NCBI GenBank assembly: GCA_964482235.1 | Contig: CAYZWU010000014.1 | Location: 44,576 to 108,575 of the forward strand | Length of the DNA: 64,000 nucleotides | Direction: 5' to 3' | DNA from: CAYZWU01 sp964482235 | GTDB taxonomy: Bacteria; Planctomycetota; B15-G4; CAYZWU01 | Shown: positions 50,281 through 60,700 of the stretch, piece by piece | How positions within the stretch are numbered: the stretch's first letter is position 1 | Layout: every line of letters starts with the position of its first letter | Program-made: the position numbers and the translations under genes | Notes under the pieces: generated by a model | What the model was told of the DNA's origin: nothing | Databases searched by the model: none | What the model saw: the letters and a program-made list of their open reading frames with translations, nothing else

Positions 50281-53200
50281 ATGGTTACACTCGAAGCACC
50301 GATTGTTGAAGAGATTTCTCGGGAGAGGCGGTTTTTCGGTCCTCTGGTAGGAAAAAGATGCTGGCTGTCTCTTTTCCTTCTCTGCAGCCTCTTCGGCCTC
50401 ATCTCCGGCTGCGGCGGCGGCGGAGGAGGGGGCGGCTCTTCCGCGTCGGGGACCTTCTTTCCCGGCGAGGGAGAGGTGGCGCTCATGGCGGTCCTCTATC
50501 CCGAGATCCTGGGCGACCTGGAAGGCGGTTCGACGAGTCCGCCCGAATCAGCCTCCCTTGGCCAGCAGGTGGTGTTCAAGTTCTCCGGCGAGCCCGAAGG
50601 GATGCCGGGTTACAACTCCCTTCAGATCTACGCCGAGGCGGGCAGCGACTACAGCGGCCCCGAGTCGGTTCTCGACAGGGACCGGAACATCGTTCCGGGC
50701 CGGGGCGTTTGGGAAAAGATCGGCAACCTGGTCGTGTTCACGCCCTACGTGCCGACCGTGCCGATCGACCTGAGCCGCGGCGCACCGGAGGATGCCGTTC
50801 CCGGCCTCCTGCCGGACATGGAGTACACGGTCTATATCCCCGTCGGGACGGGGAACTCGATCAAGAACCTGATCGGTGTCCAGCCCTGGGTTCCGAACCC
50901 TGGCTACTTCACAACATGTTCCTCCGATTTCCCGAACTTCTACTACGACAACCATCCCGACGTTGCGCCCAGCGTGTTGTCGAGCGTTCCGGCCGATGGA
51001 GAGACGGACGTTTCCTTGCACGCCATGTGGTGGAAGTCCCACCGGGAGCACGTGGACGACCCGGGCAACGAGATCCCGAACTTCCAGATCCCCGGCTTTC
51101 CGACGGAAAGGGATTTCTCGCTGATGTTCGATCGTCCCCTCCTGTCGACCGACGAGAACATCAAGGGAATCGATCTGGACGAGGACGGCCTGACGGACAG
51201 GAACATGTTCTATCTCTACGCCACCCCCCTGGCCTACGCGTCGCTCGACGAGTTCGGCGGCGGCGATCCCGGTATCGTGTCGATCGACCGGGAAACGGGT
51301 GACGTGACCTTCATCGGCGTGACGGAGACGCTCTTTCCGATCCAGTATACGGTGGGGCTTACCAGCGTGGCGCTGATGCGGTCAGGAAGGATGTATGGGA
51401 CGTCGGGCACCGCGCTTTTCGAGGTCGAGTACCACACCCTGACCACGCCGGGGATCTGCGGCCTGAGCCCCATCGGGAACATACCGGGCTACGGGGACCT
51501 GCGGGCATTCTGCGCCGCACCTGACGGACGACTCCTCGCACTAAGCGAATCCACGAGCAGGATGATCAGCATCGACCAGGAAACGGCGGCCGTTCTTGAG
51601 GAGACGGACCTCGAAGTAGGCCACGGGATCTACATGGATCTGGCGGCGCGCGCCGACGGAACCCTCTACTCCCTGGCTGTGATCGATTCCGGGCAGCCCG
51701 GTGCGGAGAGCACGATCCTCGAGATCGATCCCGATTCCGGGGACGCCGTCGTTCTCTACATAGGCGCCGGCGACTACACGTCCCTGAGCCTCGTGGGATT
51801 CTCCAAGCTGTCGCTCTATTCCGGTCCGGGGCTGGCTGTCGATCTCTTCGATCTCGACACCATGCAGTTCGAGAGCGGGGGGACATACACTCTCTCGGGA
51901 TCAGGCTTCACTCTTCTCGACGAATCGCCGCTCGCGTTCAGGAACGTCAATGCCGAGCTGGACGCCGAGGCTCAGCTCGTGAGCAACACGATCGATGGGG
52001 CCGACGTGCAGCTGAACCCGTCGGGGATACTGCCCTTCGGCGAGCGGGTGGAGATCATGGTCCGCCGCGGTCTGGCAAACCTCACCTTGACAAGCATCGC
52101 GACCGTCCAGGGGGAGCATCCCCTGGAGGCGGACCGGGCGGCCGTCTTCTACACCTACGCTCCCTCGTCCGATCCTGTAACCGACGTCTTCTTCGAGGAC
52201 TTCCTCAACATTGACTGGGAAGCGCCGATCACCGATCTCGTCGCCGAAGCCGCGGCGCGCAACGAGGTGGTGCCGGCGGCCAACTGGGACATCACCGATG
52301 TGGATGGTGAAGCGCCGCACTACAAGCACCTCCTGGCGACCTACGGCCTGACCGGCGAGGGCAATCTGGGTGACTTCAGACCTTCGGGGCTTTATCCCGT
52401 GGTGATCCTGGACACGGATTACCAGGCTCTTCCGCTGTACGACGGCTCGACGCCCGACGTGAAGGAGCACATGGTAGTGACCACCGGGGCTTTCCACTTC
52501 GAGAACATCGAGATCCCGGCCAACGTGACGGTGGTGGGCCGCGGAACGAACCCTCTCGTGCTCACGGCCACTGGAACGATCCTGGTGGAAGGGACGATCG
52601 ACGTCTCCGGGATGGAGGGGATGGACGATGATACCTTCGACTCGGCCTTCACACCCACGCCGGGCGGCATCGGCGGCTCGGGCGGCGGCCGCGGCGGCAT
52701 GTCCCATCCGCCCGTTCCGGCCAACTTCCAGAACCTGACGGATCTCCGGTCGCCGAAGAAGGCGGAGGACGGCTGGGGCTACTCGAACCTGTTGCAGAGC
52801 GGCGGAAAGGGCGGCGAGTCAGGAACCAAGGGGACGAACTGCCCGTGGCTGGGCGGCGGCTCAGGTGCGGCGAAGGACTCACGCGGTTCGGGCGGCGGCG
52901 GCGGTACCTATCTCCAGGAAGGTGGTTTCGGATACCACGGTTACGGAAAATTCTACACCGATCCCGACGATCCCAGCTATACCAACTCGAACCGTTTCTT
53001 CGAGAGAGCCTCCTGGAGCTACCACGACGGTCATCCGTTTCCGATTCCCGGTACCAACACCTATGATACCCAGGATCCCCCCGGAGGGGACGCCGGCGAT
53101 CTCGTGTTCAGCGATGGGAACCCGGAAAACGACTTCGTCGGAAACGGCGGCGAACTGGCATTCCTGCGCGGCGGCCAGGGCGGCGGCGGCGGCGGCACGC

Positions 53201-54408
53201 GTCTCGACTGCATGAATCCTGCCACGATCAATGCGGCCAATGGCTGGATTCCTCCCGTGGACCGGAGCGCCTACGATTCGAAGGGCGGCGGCGGCGGCGG
53301 CGGCGGCGGCGCGCTCGGACTCTACGCTCTGGGCGATATCGCGATCAGGTCGTCGGCAGTGATCATGTCCCGGGGCGGCCCCGGCGGCGGGGGAGAGGTG
53401 ATCGGCCACGCCAATTACGGCGGCGCCGGCGGCGGGGGCAGCGGCGGTGCCGTCATTGTCGATTCCGCCTCGCGAATCTACGTCGAGGCAGGTGCGGAGA
53501 TCGATGTGACGGGCGGCTGGCCCGGCGAGGCGAAGGAGGTCCACCAGTACACCTGGACCGAATACCCGGGCAACCACTGTCTGAACAACGGCCTGTCGAA
53601 GCATCTGGCCAGTTTCTGCGCCTGGAGCATAGGGGACGGAGGCTTTGGCGGACACGGCCTCGTCCAGTTCCAGGTACCGCCGCCGATTGCGGAGAATCTC
53701 GTCGGAACGGCATGGCAAACGGCAGCTTTTGCCGAGCTCTGCGAGGTCGACTGGATGGGTTCGATGTGCGACGGCTACAATTCGGGCACGAATCCCCACT
53801 GCGGCTGCAACGCGTCGGGCTCCGGCTGCCGGAAGATGTTCTGGCACTTCAAGGTGAACTACGACGCCACGAACAAGCCTTCCCTTCCGGTGTCCAACGA
53901 CTGCCTCGTGGATCCGGCGAGCACACCCACCACGCTTGGACCGATCTCCAACGGCATGTCGCGCTGGATCGACACGGGCCAGGTCATTCATCGCGGCGAT
54001 GTGGGCGGCTTCCCCTCGCCATTCTATCTGAGCTTCGAGGGGATCCTCTCCGACGGTACGGTGATGACGGAAAACGGCAAGATCCCGAATCCCGACCTCA
54101 GCGACATCCGCGTCGACGCGCCGGACGTGATGCCGCCGCCGCCGCAGGGCAGCACGTTCTACATCCCCGAGGACAACGAGGTGAAGATCGTCTTCCAGGG
54201 TGCTGACGCTCTCGTACCCGGCTCCAGCGTGCCCGATCTTTCGACCATCGTTCCCGGCTCCGGTCAATGGACGGCGGACCTCTCCGAGCTGGCGGGCAAG
54301 CAGTTCATCCGGTTCATCATCACGATGGACACGGCCACGAGCGGGCAGCTGAGCCCCACGAGCACGAAGCCTCAGGTCAACTACGTCCGTATCCGCATGC
54401 AGTACTGA
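50281..54408 (+). CDS. Giant Gly-rich lipoprotein
   Basis: A 1375-residue predicted lipoprotein: lipobox LISGC with Cys44, followed directly by eight Gly. Residues about 60-700 contain Ig-like/Big_5-like segments (VLSSVPADGETDVSLHAMWW, EKIGNLVVFTPY) and a propeller-like stretch (DPGIVSIDRETGDVTFIGV, RMISIDQETAAVLEETDL). From about 740 a parallel-helix-like part (TGAFHFENIEIPANVTVVGRG, ILVEGTIDVSG) leads into a Gly-rich region to about 1060 with runs such as GGSGGGRGG and nine consecutive GGC codons. The C-terminal 250 residues have many Cys and a beta-sandwich look. It is probably a cell-surface adhesin or matrix protein. No enzyme motif is seen. Confidence 0.8.
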   Translation: MVTLEAPIVEEISRERRFFGPLVGKRCWLSLFLLCSLFGLISGCGGGGGGGGSSASGTFFPGEGEVALMAVLYPEILGDLEGGSTSPPESASLGQQVVFKFSGEPEGMPGYNSLQIYAEAGSDYSGPESVLDRDRNIVPGRGVWEKIGNLVVFTPYVPTVPIDLSRGAPEDAVPGLLPDMEYTVYIPVGTGNSIKNLIGVQPWVPNPGYFTTCSSDFPNFYYDNHPDVAPSVLSSVPADGETDVSLHAMWWKSHREHVDDPGNEIPNFQIPGFPTERDFSLMFDRPLLSTDENIKGIDLDEDGLTDRNMFYLYATPLAYASLDEFGGGDPGIVSIDRETGDVTFIGVTETLFPIQYTVGLTSVALMRSGRMYGTSGTALFEVEYHTLTTPGICGLSPIGNIPGYGDLRAFCAAPDGRLLALSESTSRMISIDQETAAVLEETDLEVGHGIYMDLAARADGTLYSLAVIDSGQPGAESTILEIDPDSGDAVVLYIGAGDYTSLSLVGFSKLSLYSGPGLAVDLFDLDTMQFESGGTYTLSGSGFTLLDESPLAFRNVNAELDAEAQLVSNTIDGADVQLNPSGILPFGERVEIMVRRGLANLTLTSIATVQGEHPLEADRAAVFYTYAPSSDPVTDVFFEDFLNIDWEAPITDLVAEAAARNEVVPAANWDITDVDGEAPHYKHLLATYGLTGEGNLGDFRPSGLYPVVILDTDYQALPLYDGSTPDVKEHMVVTTGAFHFENIEIPANVTVVGRGTNPLVLTATGTILVEGTIDVSGMEGMDDDTFDSAFTPTPGGIGGSGGGRGGMSHPPVPANFQNLTDLRSPKKAEDGWGYSNLLQSGGKGGESGTKGTNCPWLGGGSGAAKDSRGSGGGGGTYLQEGGFGYHGYGKFYTDPDDPSYTNSNRFFERASWSYHDGHPFPIPGTNTYDTQDPPGGDAGDLVFSDGNPENDFVGNGGELAFLRGGQGGGGGGTRLDCMNPATINAANGWIPPVDRSAYDSKGGGGGGGGGALGLYALGDIAIRSSAVIMSRGGPGGGGEVIGHANYGGAGGGGSGGAVIVDSASRIYVEAGAEIDVTGGWPGEAKEVHQYTWTEYPGNHCLNNGLSKHLASFCAWSIGDGGFGGHGLVQFQVPPPIAENLVGTAWQTAAFAELCEVDWMGSMCDGYNSGTNPHCGCNASGSGCRKMFWHFKVNYDATNKPSLPVSNDCLVDPASTPTTLGPISNGMSRWIDTGQVIHRGDVGGFPSPFYLSFEGILSDGTVMTENGKIPNPDLSDIRVDAPDVMPPPPQGSTFYIPEDNEVKIVFQGADALVPGSSVPDLSTIVPGSGQWTADLSELAGKQFIRFIITMDTATSGQLSPTSTKPQVNYVRIRMQY
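53284..53310 (+). repeat. (GGC)9 trinucleotide run in the Gly-rich lipoprotein gene
   Basis: Nine consecutive GGC triplets in frame encode polyglycine. The run is prone to copy-number change, which would lengthen or shorten the Gly stretch without a frameshift. Confidence 0.9.
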
Positions 54409-54643
54409 TCGCCGATCCATCGCCGATCGACCTTCGATGCCGGTCCCGGTCCGGCTTCATCCCGATCAAGTGAATCGCGGCTGCGACGCCGGCAAGGGCA
54501 TTCCTGCGCCAACGAGATCGCCGTGGTATACTGCCCCCTCGCGGTTATTACCGGGATATTGCGTCCGATTTCTTTACGACGTAGAAATCGGCTTCACTGT
54601 CCGGTTTCGGATCGGTTCGGGAAATCTGGCCAGGAATGGAAAT

Positions 54644-56494
54644 ATGAGTGTCACGAGAAATGCCTGCGGCATCTGGATCGTTCTTTTCTTCGGCTGCCTT
54701 GCCCTGACCGCAACTGCGGCGGAAGGAGAGGAGCCCTTCGAGCCCACGTGGGAATCGCTGAACACCCGGACGGTTCCGGGCTGGTTCGCCGACGCCAAGT
54801 TCGGCATCTTCATCCACTGGGGCGTCTACTCCGTGCCGGCCTACTGCCATACCAGCACCTACTCGGAGTGGTATCTCTGGTGGCTGAAGACCAACGCCCA
54901 CGACGGGATGGAGAGGCGTTTCCACGAGAGCCAGTACGGCAAGGACTTCCACTACAGGCAGTTCGCACCGATGTTCCGCGCCGAGCTGTTCGATCCCGAT
55001 CAGTGGGCCGAGCTCTTCCGCAGGGCCGGGGCGAGGTACGTGGTTCTCACGAGCAAGCATCATGACGGATTCTGCCTCTGGCCGAGCCGGGAGGCGAGCC
55101 GGGCGCGAGGCTATCCCTGGAACAGCTGCGAGGTGGGGCCGAAGCGCGACCTTGTGGGCGACCTGACCCGGGCAGTCCGCGACAAGGGGCTGCGCATGGG
55201 CCTCTACTACTCCTTCATGGAGTGGGAGAATCCACTTTTCGACAGCGACCGCCGCCGGTACGTCGAGGAGGTGATGTTCCCCCAGATGCGCGAGATCGTG
55301 CTCAGGTATCAGCCTGACGTCTTCTGGCCGGACGGCGAGTGGAACCACCCTGACACCGAGTGGCGCAGCACCGAGTTCCTGGCGTGGCTATTCAACAAGG
55401 CGCCCAACCGGGATGAGCTCGTGGTGAACGACCGGTGGGGCAAGGGGCTTCGCGGGAGAAGCGGCGACTACTACACCACGGAGTACGGCCACCATGCAGG
55501 AGCCGGAGCCACGAGCGGATCGAAGCCCTTCGAGGAGTGCCGGGGCATCGGCGGCAGCTTCGCCTTCAACCGCCTGGAGAACTACGACCACTACTCGAGC
55601 CGCACCGAGTGCGTCCGGCTGCTCGTCGAGCTGGTGAGCCGGGGCGGCGGCCTGCTGCTCGACATCGGTCCCACGGCGGACGGGCGTATTCCGGTGATCA
55701 TGCAGGACAGGCTGATCGCCATGGGTCGATGGCTCGAGGTCAATGGCGACTCGATCTACGGCGCCGACCGCAGCCTCTTCCGCTTCCTGCCCTGGGGGGC
55801 GTCCACCACCAAGGGCAGGACGATCTACCTGCACGTCTACGGCTGGCCGCCCTATCACAAGATCCAGCTTCAGGGCTTGAAGACTCCGGTGAAGCGGGCG
55901 TACATGCTGGCCGATCCGTCGGGTGCGCCGATCGAGATCAGCGGCAAGGGTCCCGAGGGGATCACCCTGAACCTCCTGGGCAGGCATCCCGATCCCCATG
56001 CCACGGTGATCGCGCTGGAGCTCGACGGCGATCCCGAGGTGGATAATTCGATCTTCCCCCTGTCCGACGGCTCGATCCGGCTGAGGCCCGAGATGGCGGA
56101 GCTCGAGGGAGGGGTCAGGCTCGAAAGCGCGAAGGGAACGGGGAGGGACTGGTCCGGGCGCAACGACCTGGTCAACGTGGGCTACTGGAGCAATCCCCGG
56201 GCCGTTGTCGCCTGGGACGTGACCTCTCCGGCGGACAGGAAATATCAGGTCGAGATCGTCCTGGCCTGCAAGCCCGGCTGCGAGGGAGGCGAGTTCCTCT
56301 TCGAGATGGAGGGGCAGAGCCTGAAGGGAACGATCGAGAAGCACACCGGCGGCTGGCAGAGCTACATCCGGATGCCGCTGGGAACAATCACGACAGGCAG
56401 GAGCGAGCGGAAGCGGGCTCAGCTCAGCGCGCTGAAGATCCCCGGAGAGGCGCTGATGAACGTGCGGATGATCCACCTCGAACCGGTGGAGTGA
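54644..56494 (+). CDS. Secreted alpha-L-fucosidase (GH29)
   Basis: Hydrolyses terminal alpha-L-fucose. The 616-residue protein has a signal peptide (IWIVLFFGCLALTATAA, cleaved near residue 26). The GH29 barrel follows: WFADAKFGIFIHWGVYSVPA at the N-terminus, YVVLTSKHHDGFCLWPS, GLYYSFMEWENPLF, and the catalytic nucleophile Asp230 in VFWPDGEW. GGGLLLDIGPTADGRIP closes the barrel. Two C-terminal beta domains follow (residues about 370-616). The start at 54644 has AGGAA upstream. It begins a stretch of glycan-degrading genes extending to the window end. Confidence 0.93.
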   Translation: MSVTRNACGIWIVLFFGCLALTATAAEGEEPFEPTWESLNTRTVPGWFADAKFGIFIHWGVYSVPAYCHTSTYSEWYLWWLKTNAHDGMERRFHESQYGKDFHYRQFAPMFRAELFDPDQWAELFRRAGARYVVLTSKHHDGFCLWPSREASRARGYPWNSCEVGPKRDLVGDLTRAVRDKGLRMGLYYSFMEWENPLFDSDRRRYVEEVMFPQMREIVLRYQPDVFWPDGEWNHPDTEWRSTEFLAWLFNKAPNRDELVVNDRWGKGLRGRSGDYYTTEYGHHAGAGATSGSKPFEECRGIGGSFAFNRLENYDHYSSRTECVRLLVELVSRGGGLLLDIGPTADGRIPVIMQDRLIAMGRWLEVNGDSIYGADRSLFRFLPWGASTTKGRTIYLHVYGWPPYHKIQLQGLKTPVKRAYMLADPSGAPIEISGKGPEGITLNLLGRHPDPHATVIALELDGDPEVDNSIFPLSDGSIRLRPEMAELEGGVRLESAKGTGRDWSGRNDLVNVGYWSNPRAVVAWDVTSPADRKYQVEIVLACKPGCEGGEFLFEMEGQSLKGTIEKHTGGWQSYIRMPLGTITTGRSERKRAQLSALKIPGEALMNVRMIHLEPVE

Positions 56495-56549
56495 CGCGGC
56501 GGGATAATTATTGCCCGCGCGAATCAGATCGTCGATGGGGCGGGGCGTC

Positions 56550-57497
56550 TCACCCTTCCTGCCGCCAGATGTCGAGAATCAGCTCGTAGCGCGACAGCGG
56601 CATTCCGGTGTAGATGCAGTTGCTGGTACAGAAGACGTAGCCGCCGCCCGGCTTCCCGCTGCGCAGGGCATACCGCACCGATTCGATCACCTCCTCCTCG
56701 GTGCCCGTGTCCATCAGCCCGCAGTTCACGTTGCCGCAGAGGCAGACACGATCGCCGTAGAGCCTCTTCACCTCGGCGATGTCCACGCCGGCCTGGGGGT
56801 CGAGGGAGTGCAGCGCATGGGGCCGGCAGTCCACGATCTGGTCGATAATCGGCATGATGTTGCCGTCCGTATGCTTGATCACGTAAAAGCCCAGCGACCG
56901 CTGCGCCTGGATCAACTTCTCGAGGTAGGGGGCGACGAACTCGCTGAACGCATCGGGTGAAAGGAAGGGACCCGAGTTCAGGCAGTAGTCCGAGCAGAGG
57001 GCCAGGCCGTCGACGCCTCCCTCCCTGGCGAGCTTCTCCTGATCGGCCAGCGCCCTGTCAACCATCGCCGCGGCCTCTGCCTTGAGCTTCTGCGGTTCGT
57101 CGGCCATCCGGTAGGAGAACTCGTAGATCCCGTCGCCGTCAGGTACGGCAAAGGTCGCGTCGCCGTGGACCATGAGAAAGTAGCGGTCACCCGACCTGTC
57201 GCGGACCAGGTCGACGAGCCGCATCGTCTCCTCGAGACACCAGGGATTCGGGATCAGCAGGATGGCGTCGTGCTCGAAGCGCTCGGCGATGGCGATGTAG
57301 ATATCGGCCATCTCCTCGCGATGGAGGCGGCGCTCCGCCTGCGACATCTGCTTCCACTGGGCGTAGTTCCTGTGTTCCGGATGGACCTTGCCGAAGACCT
57401 CCATGGTGAGGTAGAAGACCAGCTCGAAGTGGGGCACGCGGCCGGCCGGCTGACGCAGCTCGAGGGCATCGATGAATCTCTCGCGTGGTGTGGGCAT
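56550..57497 (-). CDS. Uroporphyrinogen decarboxylase-family protein
   Basis: A 315-residue protein of the UroD/MtaA/CmuA barrel family. It starts PTPRERFIDALELRQPAGRVPHFEL, like the methyltransferase branch, and has GPFLSPDAFSEFVAPYLEKLI, YVIKHTDGNIMPIIDQIVDC, HSLDPQAGVDIAEVKRLYG and the final GGYVFCTSNCIYTGMP. The TSNCI Cys and the KHTDG His resemble the zinc-site residues of corrinoid methyltransferases of this family rather than HemE. Such genes occur in glycan loci of several phyla without a known role. It lies in antisense orientation between two fucosidase genes. Confidence 0.85.
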   Translation of the reverse strand: MPTPRERFIDALELRQPAGRVPHFELVFYLTMEVFGKVHPEHRNYAQWKQMSQAERRLHREEMADIYIAIAERFEHDAILLIPNPWCLEETMRLVDLVRDRSGDRYFLMVHGDATFAVPDGDGIYEFSYRMADEPQKLKAEAAAMVDRALADQEKLAREGGVDGLALCSDYCLNSGPFLSPDAFSEFVAPYLEKLIQAQRSLGFYVIKHTDGNIMPIIDQIVDCRPHALHSLDPQAGVDIAEVKRLYGDRVCLCGNVNCGLMDTGTEEEVIESVRYALRSGKPGGGYVFCTSNCIYTGMPLSRYELILDIWRQEG

Positions 57498-57765
57498 CTT
57501 TCTTCTCTCACGATGAAAGACAGCATTTCACGACAGCGGCCCGGAGGAGTCAAGAGCCGTCATGGAGAAGCGGCTGCTTGACGAGATTTCTCGATAAGCC
57601 CGTTGTGTCGGGATATCATGATATGCTCTGATTCACCTTACGAGATGCCGCGAAACCTGAGCTCCTGTCCCCCCGGTTTCCGAGATGGACCGATCCGATC
57701 CAGGAGACCGGGATTTTCGATCGGCAGACAATATCCAGTCGTTTTCTAGGGAAGAAGAGGTCGTC

Positions 57766-60700
57766 ATGTCACGAATTCACCTGCTCGCAGTCGCTGCGGT
57801 CTACCTTCTGATCTGCTCTCCCTGCCCGGGCCAGCACCCTCACGACGTTGTCTGGACCACGCCGAGCGAGGATGCTCACGGATCGATGCCCCTGGGCAAC
57901 GGCGACATCGCCTTGAACGCCTGGGTCGAGAGCGACGGCGCCCTGATCTTCTACATCGCCAAGGGGGATGCCTGGAGCGACAACGGCCGCCTGCTCAAGG
58001 TGGGGCGCGTGCGCGTCACGACCGATCCGCCGGCCGCGACGGAGAGCTTCGTGCAGCGCCTCGACCTGCACGAGGGCACCATGATCGTGAAATGCGGCAT
58101 CGACGACGATGCCGTCATCTGCCGCCTCTGGGTCGATGCGAACAACCCGATGATTCACGTCGCCGTCGAGTGCGGCAGCAAGCGGACAGCCACTGCCTCG
58201 ATCGAGCTCTGGCGCACGGAACCGCAACCCTATCCGGCCGCCGAGTGCAGCGATCTGTTGGAGGACCGCTCCAAGCCGAACCGGCTTCACCGGGAGGTCA
58301 TCGTGGAGCCGGACACCATCGTCAAGGGCCTCGACGATCGGATCGGCTGGTATCACCATAACGTCAAGTCCGTGGGGCCCGCCCTGATCGCCCGTCTGCA
58401 AGGCCTCGAGGATTACTTCGAGGGAAAGGAGGATCCGCTCCTGCACAGGACCTTCGGGGCGATCATCACCTCCCCGAAGGGAGAGCGCCTCGATGACACA
58501 CACCTGCGTTCTCCGGCCGGCACGTCCCATCGGTTCGATCTGCACGTTCTCACCGCCCATCCCTGCTTGCCCGAGGCGTGGTTGTCCCGGGTGGACTCGT
58601 TGATCATGAAGGTGGGGAAGACGCCCTTCGTCGAGAGGCGTGCCGCGCACGAGAAGTGGTGGCGCGATTTCTGGAACCGGAGCTGGATCCACGTCACGGG
58701 AACAGGGAAGCCGACTCTCGTACCGCGCAACAGCCACCCTGTCCGGATCGGCATCGACCAGCATGAACAGAACCGATTCGTCGGGGAGATCGGGCGCGTG
58801 ACGATCCTGCCGTTCCCTCTGGGCGACTCCGAGATCGCCGGCCTGGCGCAGGTCGAGACCGGGTCGATGATCACCGATTATCCCCAGGCGCTCTATCACG
58901 ACCTCGATGCAGGGACGATCGCCATCGATCGGTCGTCGAGCTGGTCCTTCGGCGACGGCCTGACAATCGAGGCGTGGGTCAAACCCGGTGAAATGCCGGC
59001 CGGCGGCGGCCGGATCGTGGACAAGACCACGCCGGGGGCGTCGGACGGTTTCCTGCTCGACACCTACCCGGGCCGCAGCCTGCGGCTGATCGTGGGAAAC
59101 GATATTCTCACAGAGCGGGACGTGCTCCCCAGGGACGCGTGGTCGCACGTCGCCGCGGTGATCAACCCCGGTACCGGGCGTATCGCCCTTCTTCTGAACG
59201 GCGAGGTGATCGCCAGCACGCATGTGGAAGCGCTCGACGAGGCGACCCTGGTGAGCCGCGCCTATGCGCTGCAGCGCTATGTCAGCGCCTGCGCCGGCCG
59301 CGGGCAATATCCGATCAAGTTCAACGGTTCCCTGTTCACCGTCCCCTTCGAGGGTAAGTTCGGCGATGCCGACTACAGGCGGTGGGGGCCCGGCTACTGG
59401 TGGCAGAACACCCGGCTTCCCTACCTGAGCATGTGCGCCAGCGGCGACTTCGAGATGATGCGGCCCTTTTTCCGGATGTATGCCGACGAGCTCATGCCCC
59501 TGCACAGGTTCCGGACCGAGAAGTACACGGGGCACGGCGGGGCCTTCATCCCGGAGTGCATCTACTTCTTCGGGCCGACCTTCACCGCCACCTACGGCTG
59601 GTCGCCTTACGAGGAGCGGGGCGAGGACAAGCTGCAGGAGAGCGGGTGGCACAAGTGGGAATGGGTCAGCGGGCCCGAGCTGGTCTGGATGATGCTCGAC
59701 TACTACGACCACACGCTGGACGAGAGCTTTCTCAGGGAGACGCTGCTGCCCACGGCGCACGAGATCCTGACCTTCTTCGATCTGCATTACGACACCGATG
59801 AGAGGGGCAAGCTTGTCATGTTTCCCTCGCAGGCGGTGGAGACGTGGTGGGACTGCACCAATCCGATGCCCGAGGTGGCCGGGCTGCGAGCGGTGACGGC
59901 GCGCCTGCTAGCTCTTCCCCCGCATCTCGTCAAGGCGGAGCGGCGGAGCTTCTGGACCCGGTTCCGGAAAAAGATTCCCGAACTTCCGACATGGGAGAAG
60001 GACGGCGTTGCCCTGCTGGCGCCGGCCGAGCGGTTCGCCGAGAAGCGCAACGTGGAGAATCCCGAGCTCTACGCCGTCTTTCCCTTCCGGCTCGTTTCCT
60101 TCGAGAAGCCGAATGCGGCGCTCGGCGTCGCGGCGCTCGAGAACCGGTGGGACAGGGGCAGCTTCGGCTGGCGCCAGGATGATCTCTTCATGACCCATCT
60201 CGGTCTGACGCGGCAAGCCAGGGAGTTCCTCGTCAACAGGGCGAAGAACAAGCATGACGGCTCACGCTTCCCCGTGTTCTGGGGACCGAACTACGACTGG
60301 GTTCCGGACCAGGATCACGGCGGCGTGCTGCTCCGCACTTTGCAGACGATGCTGATGCAGACCGAGGGGAAGGCTATTCACCTCTTTCCCGCCTGGCCGA
60401 AGGAGTGGCAGGTGAGGTTCAAGCTCCGCGCACCCTTCGAGACCACGGTCTCCGGGATCTTCGAGGACGGAGAGATCAAGGACCTGAAGGTGCGGCCGAG
60501 ATCGCGCCGGGATGATGTGGTCATCCATCAGGCGGAAGCCACGAGCCGTCGCGGCGTGCCGACGCCGGAACAGATCGCCTGGCACGAGATGGAGATCGAG
60601 ATGTTCGTCTGCCTCGATCCCTGCACCTGGCAGGGGCGCGAGTACGACAACCACTCCACACCGCTGAGCGCCATCAACCCCGAAAACCTCGACACGGATC

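Noticed and set aside
54527..54532. TATACT as a promoter -10 for the fucosidase gene
   Set aside because: No acceptable -35 hexamer lies 16-18 bases upstream.
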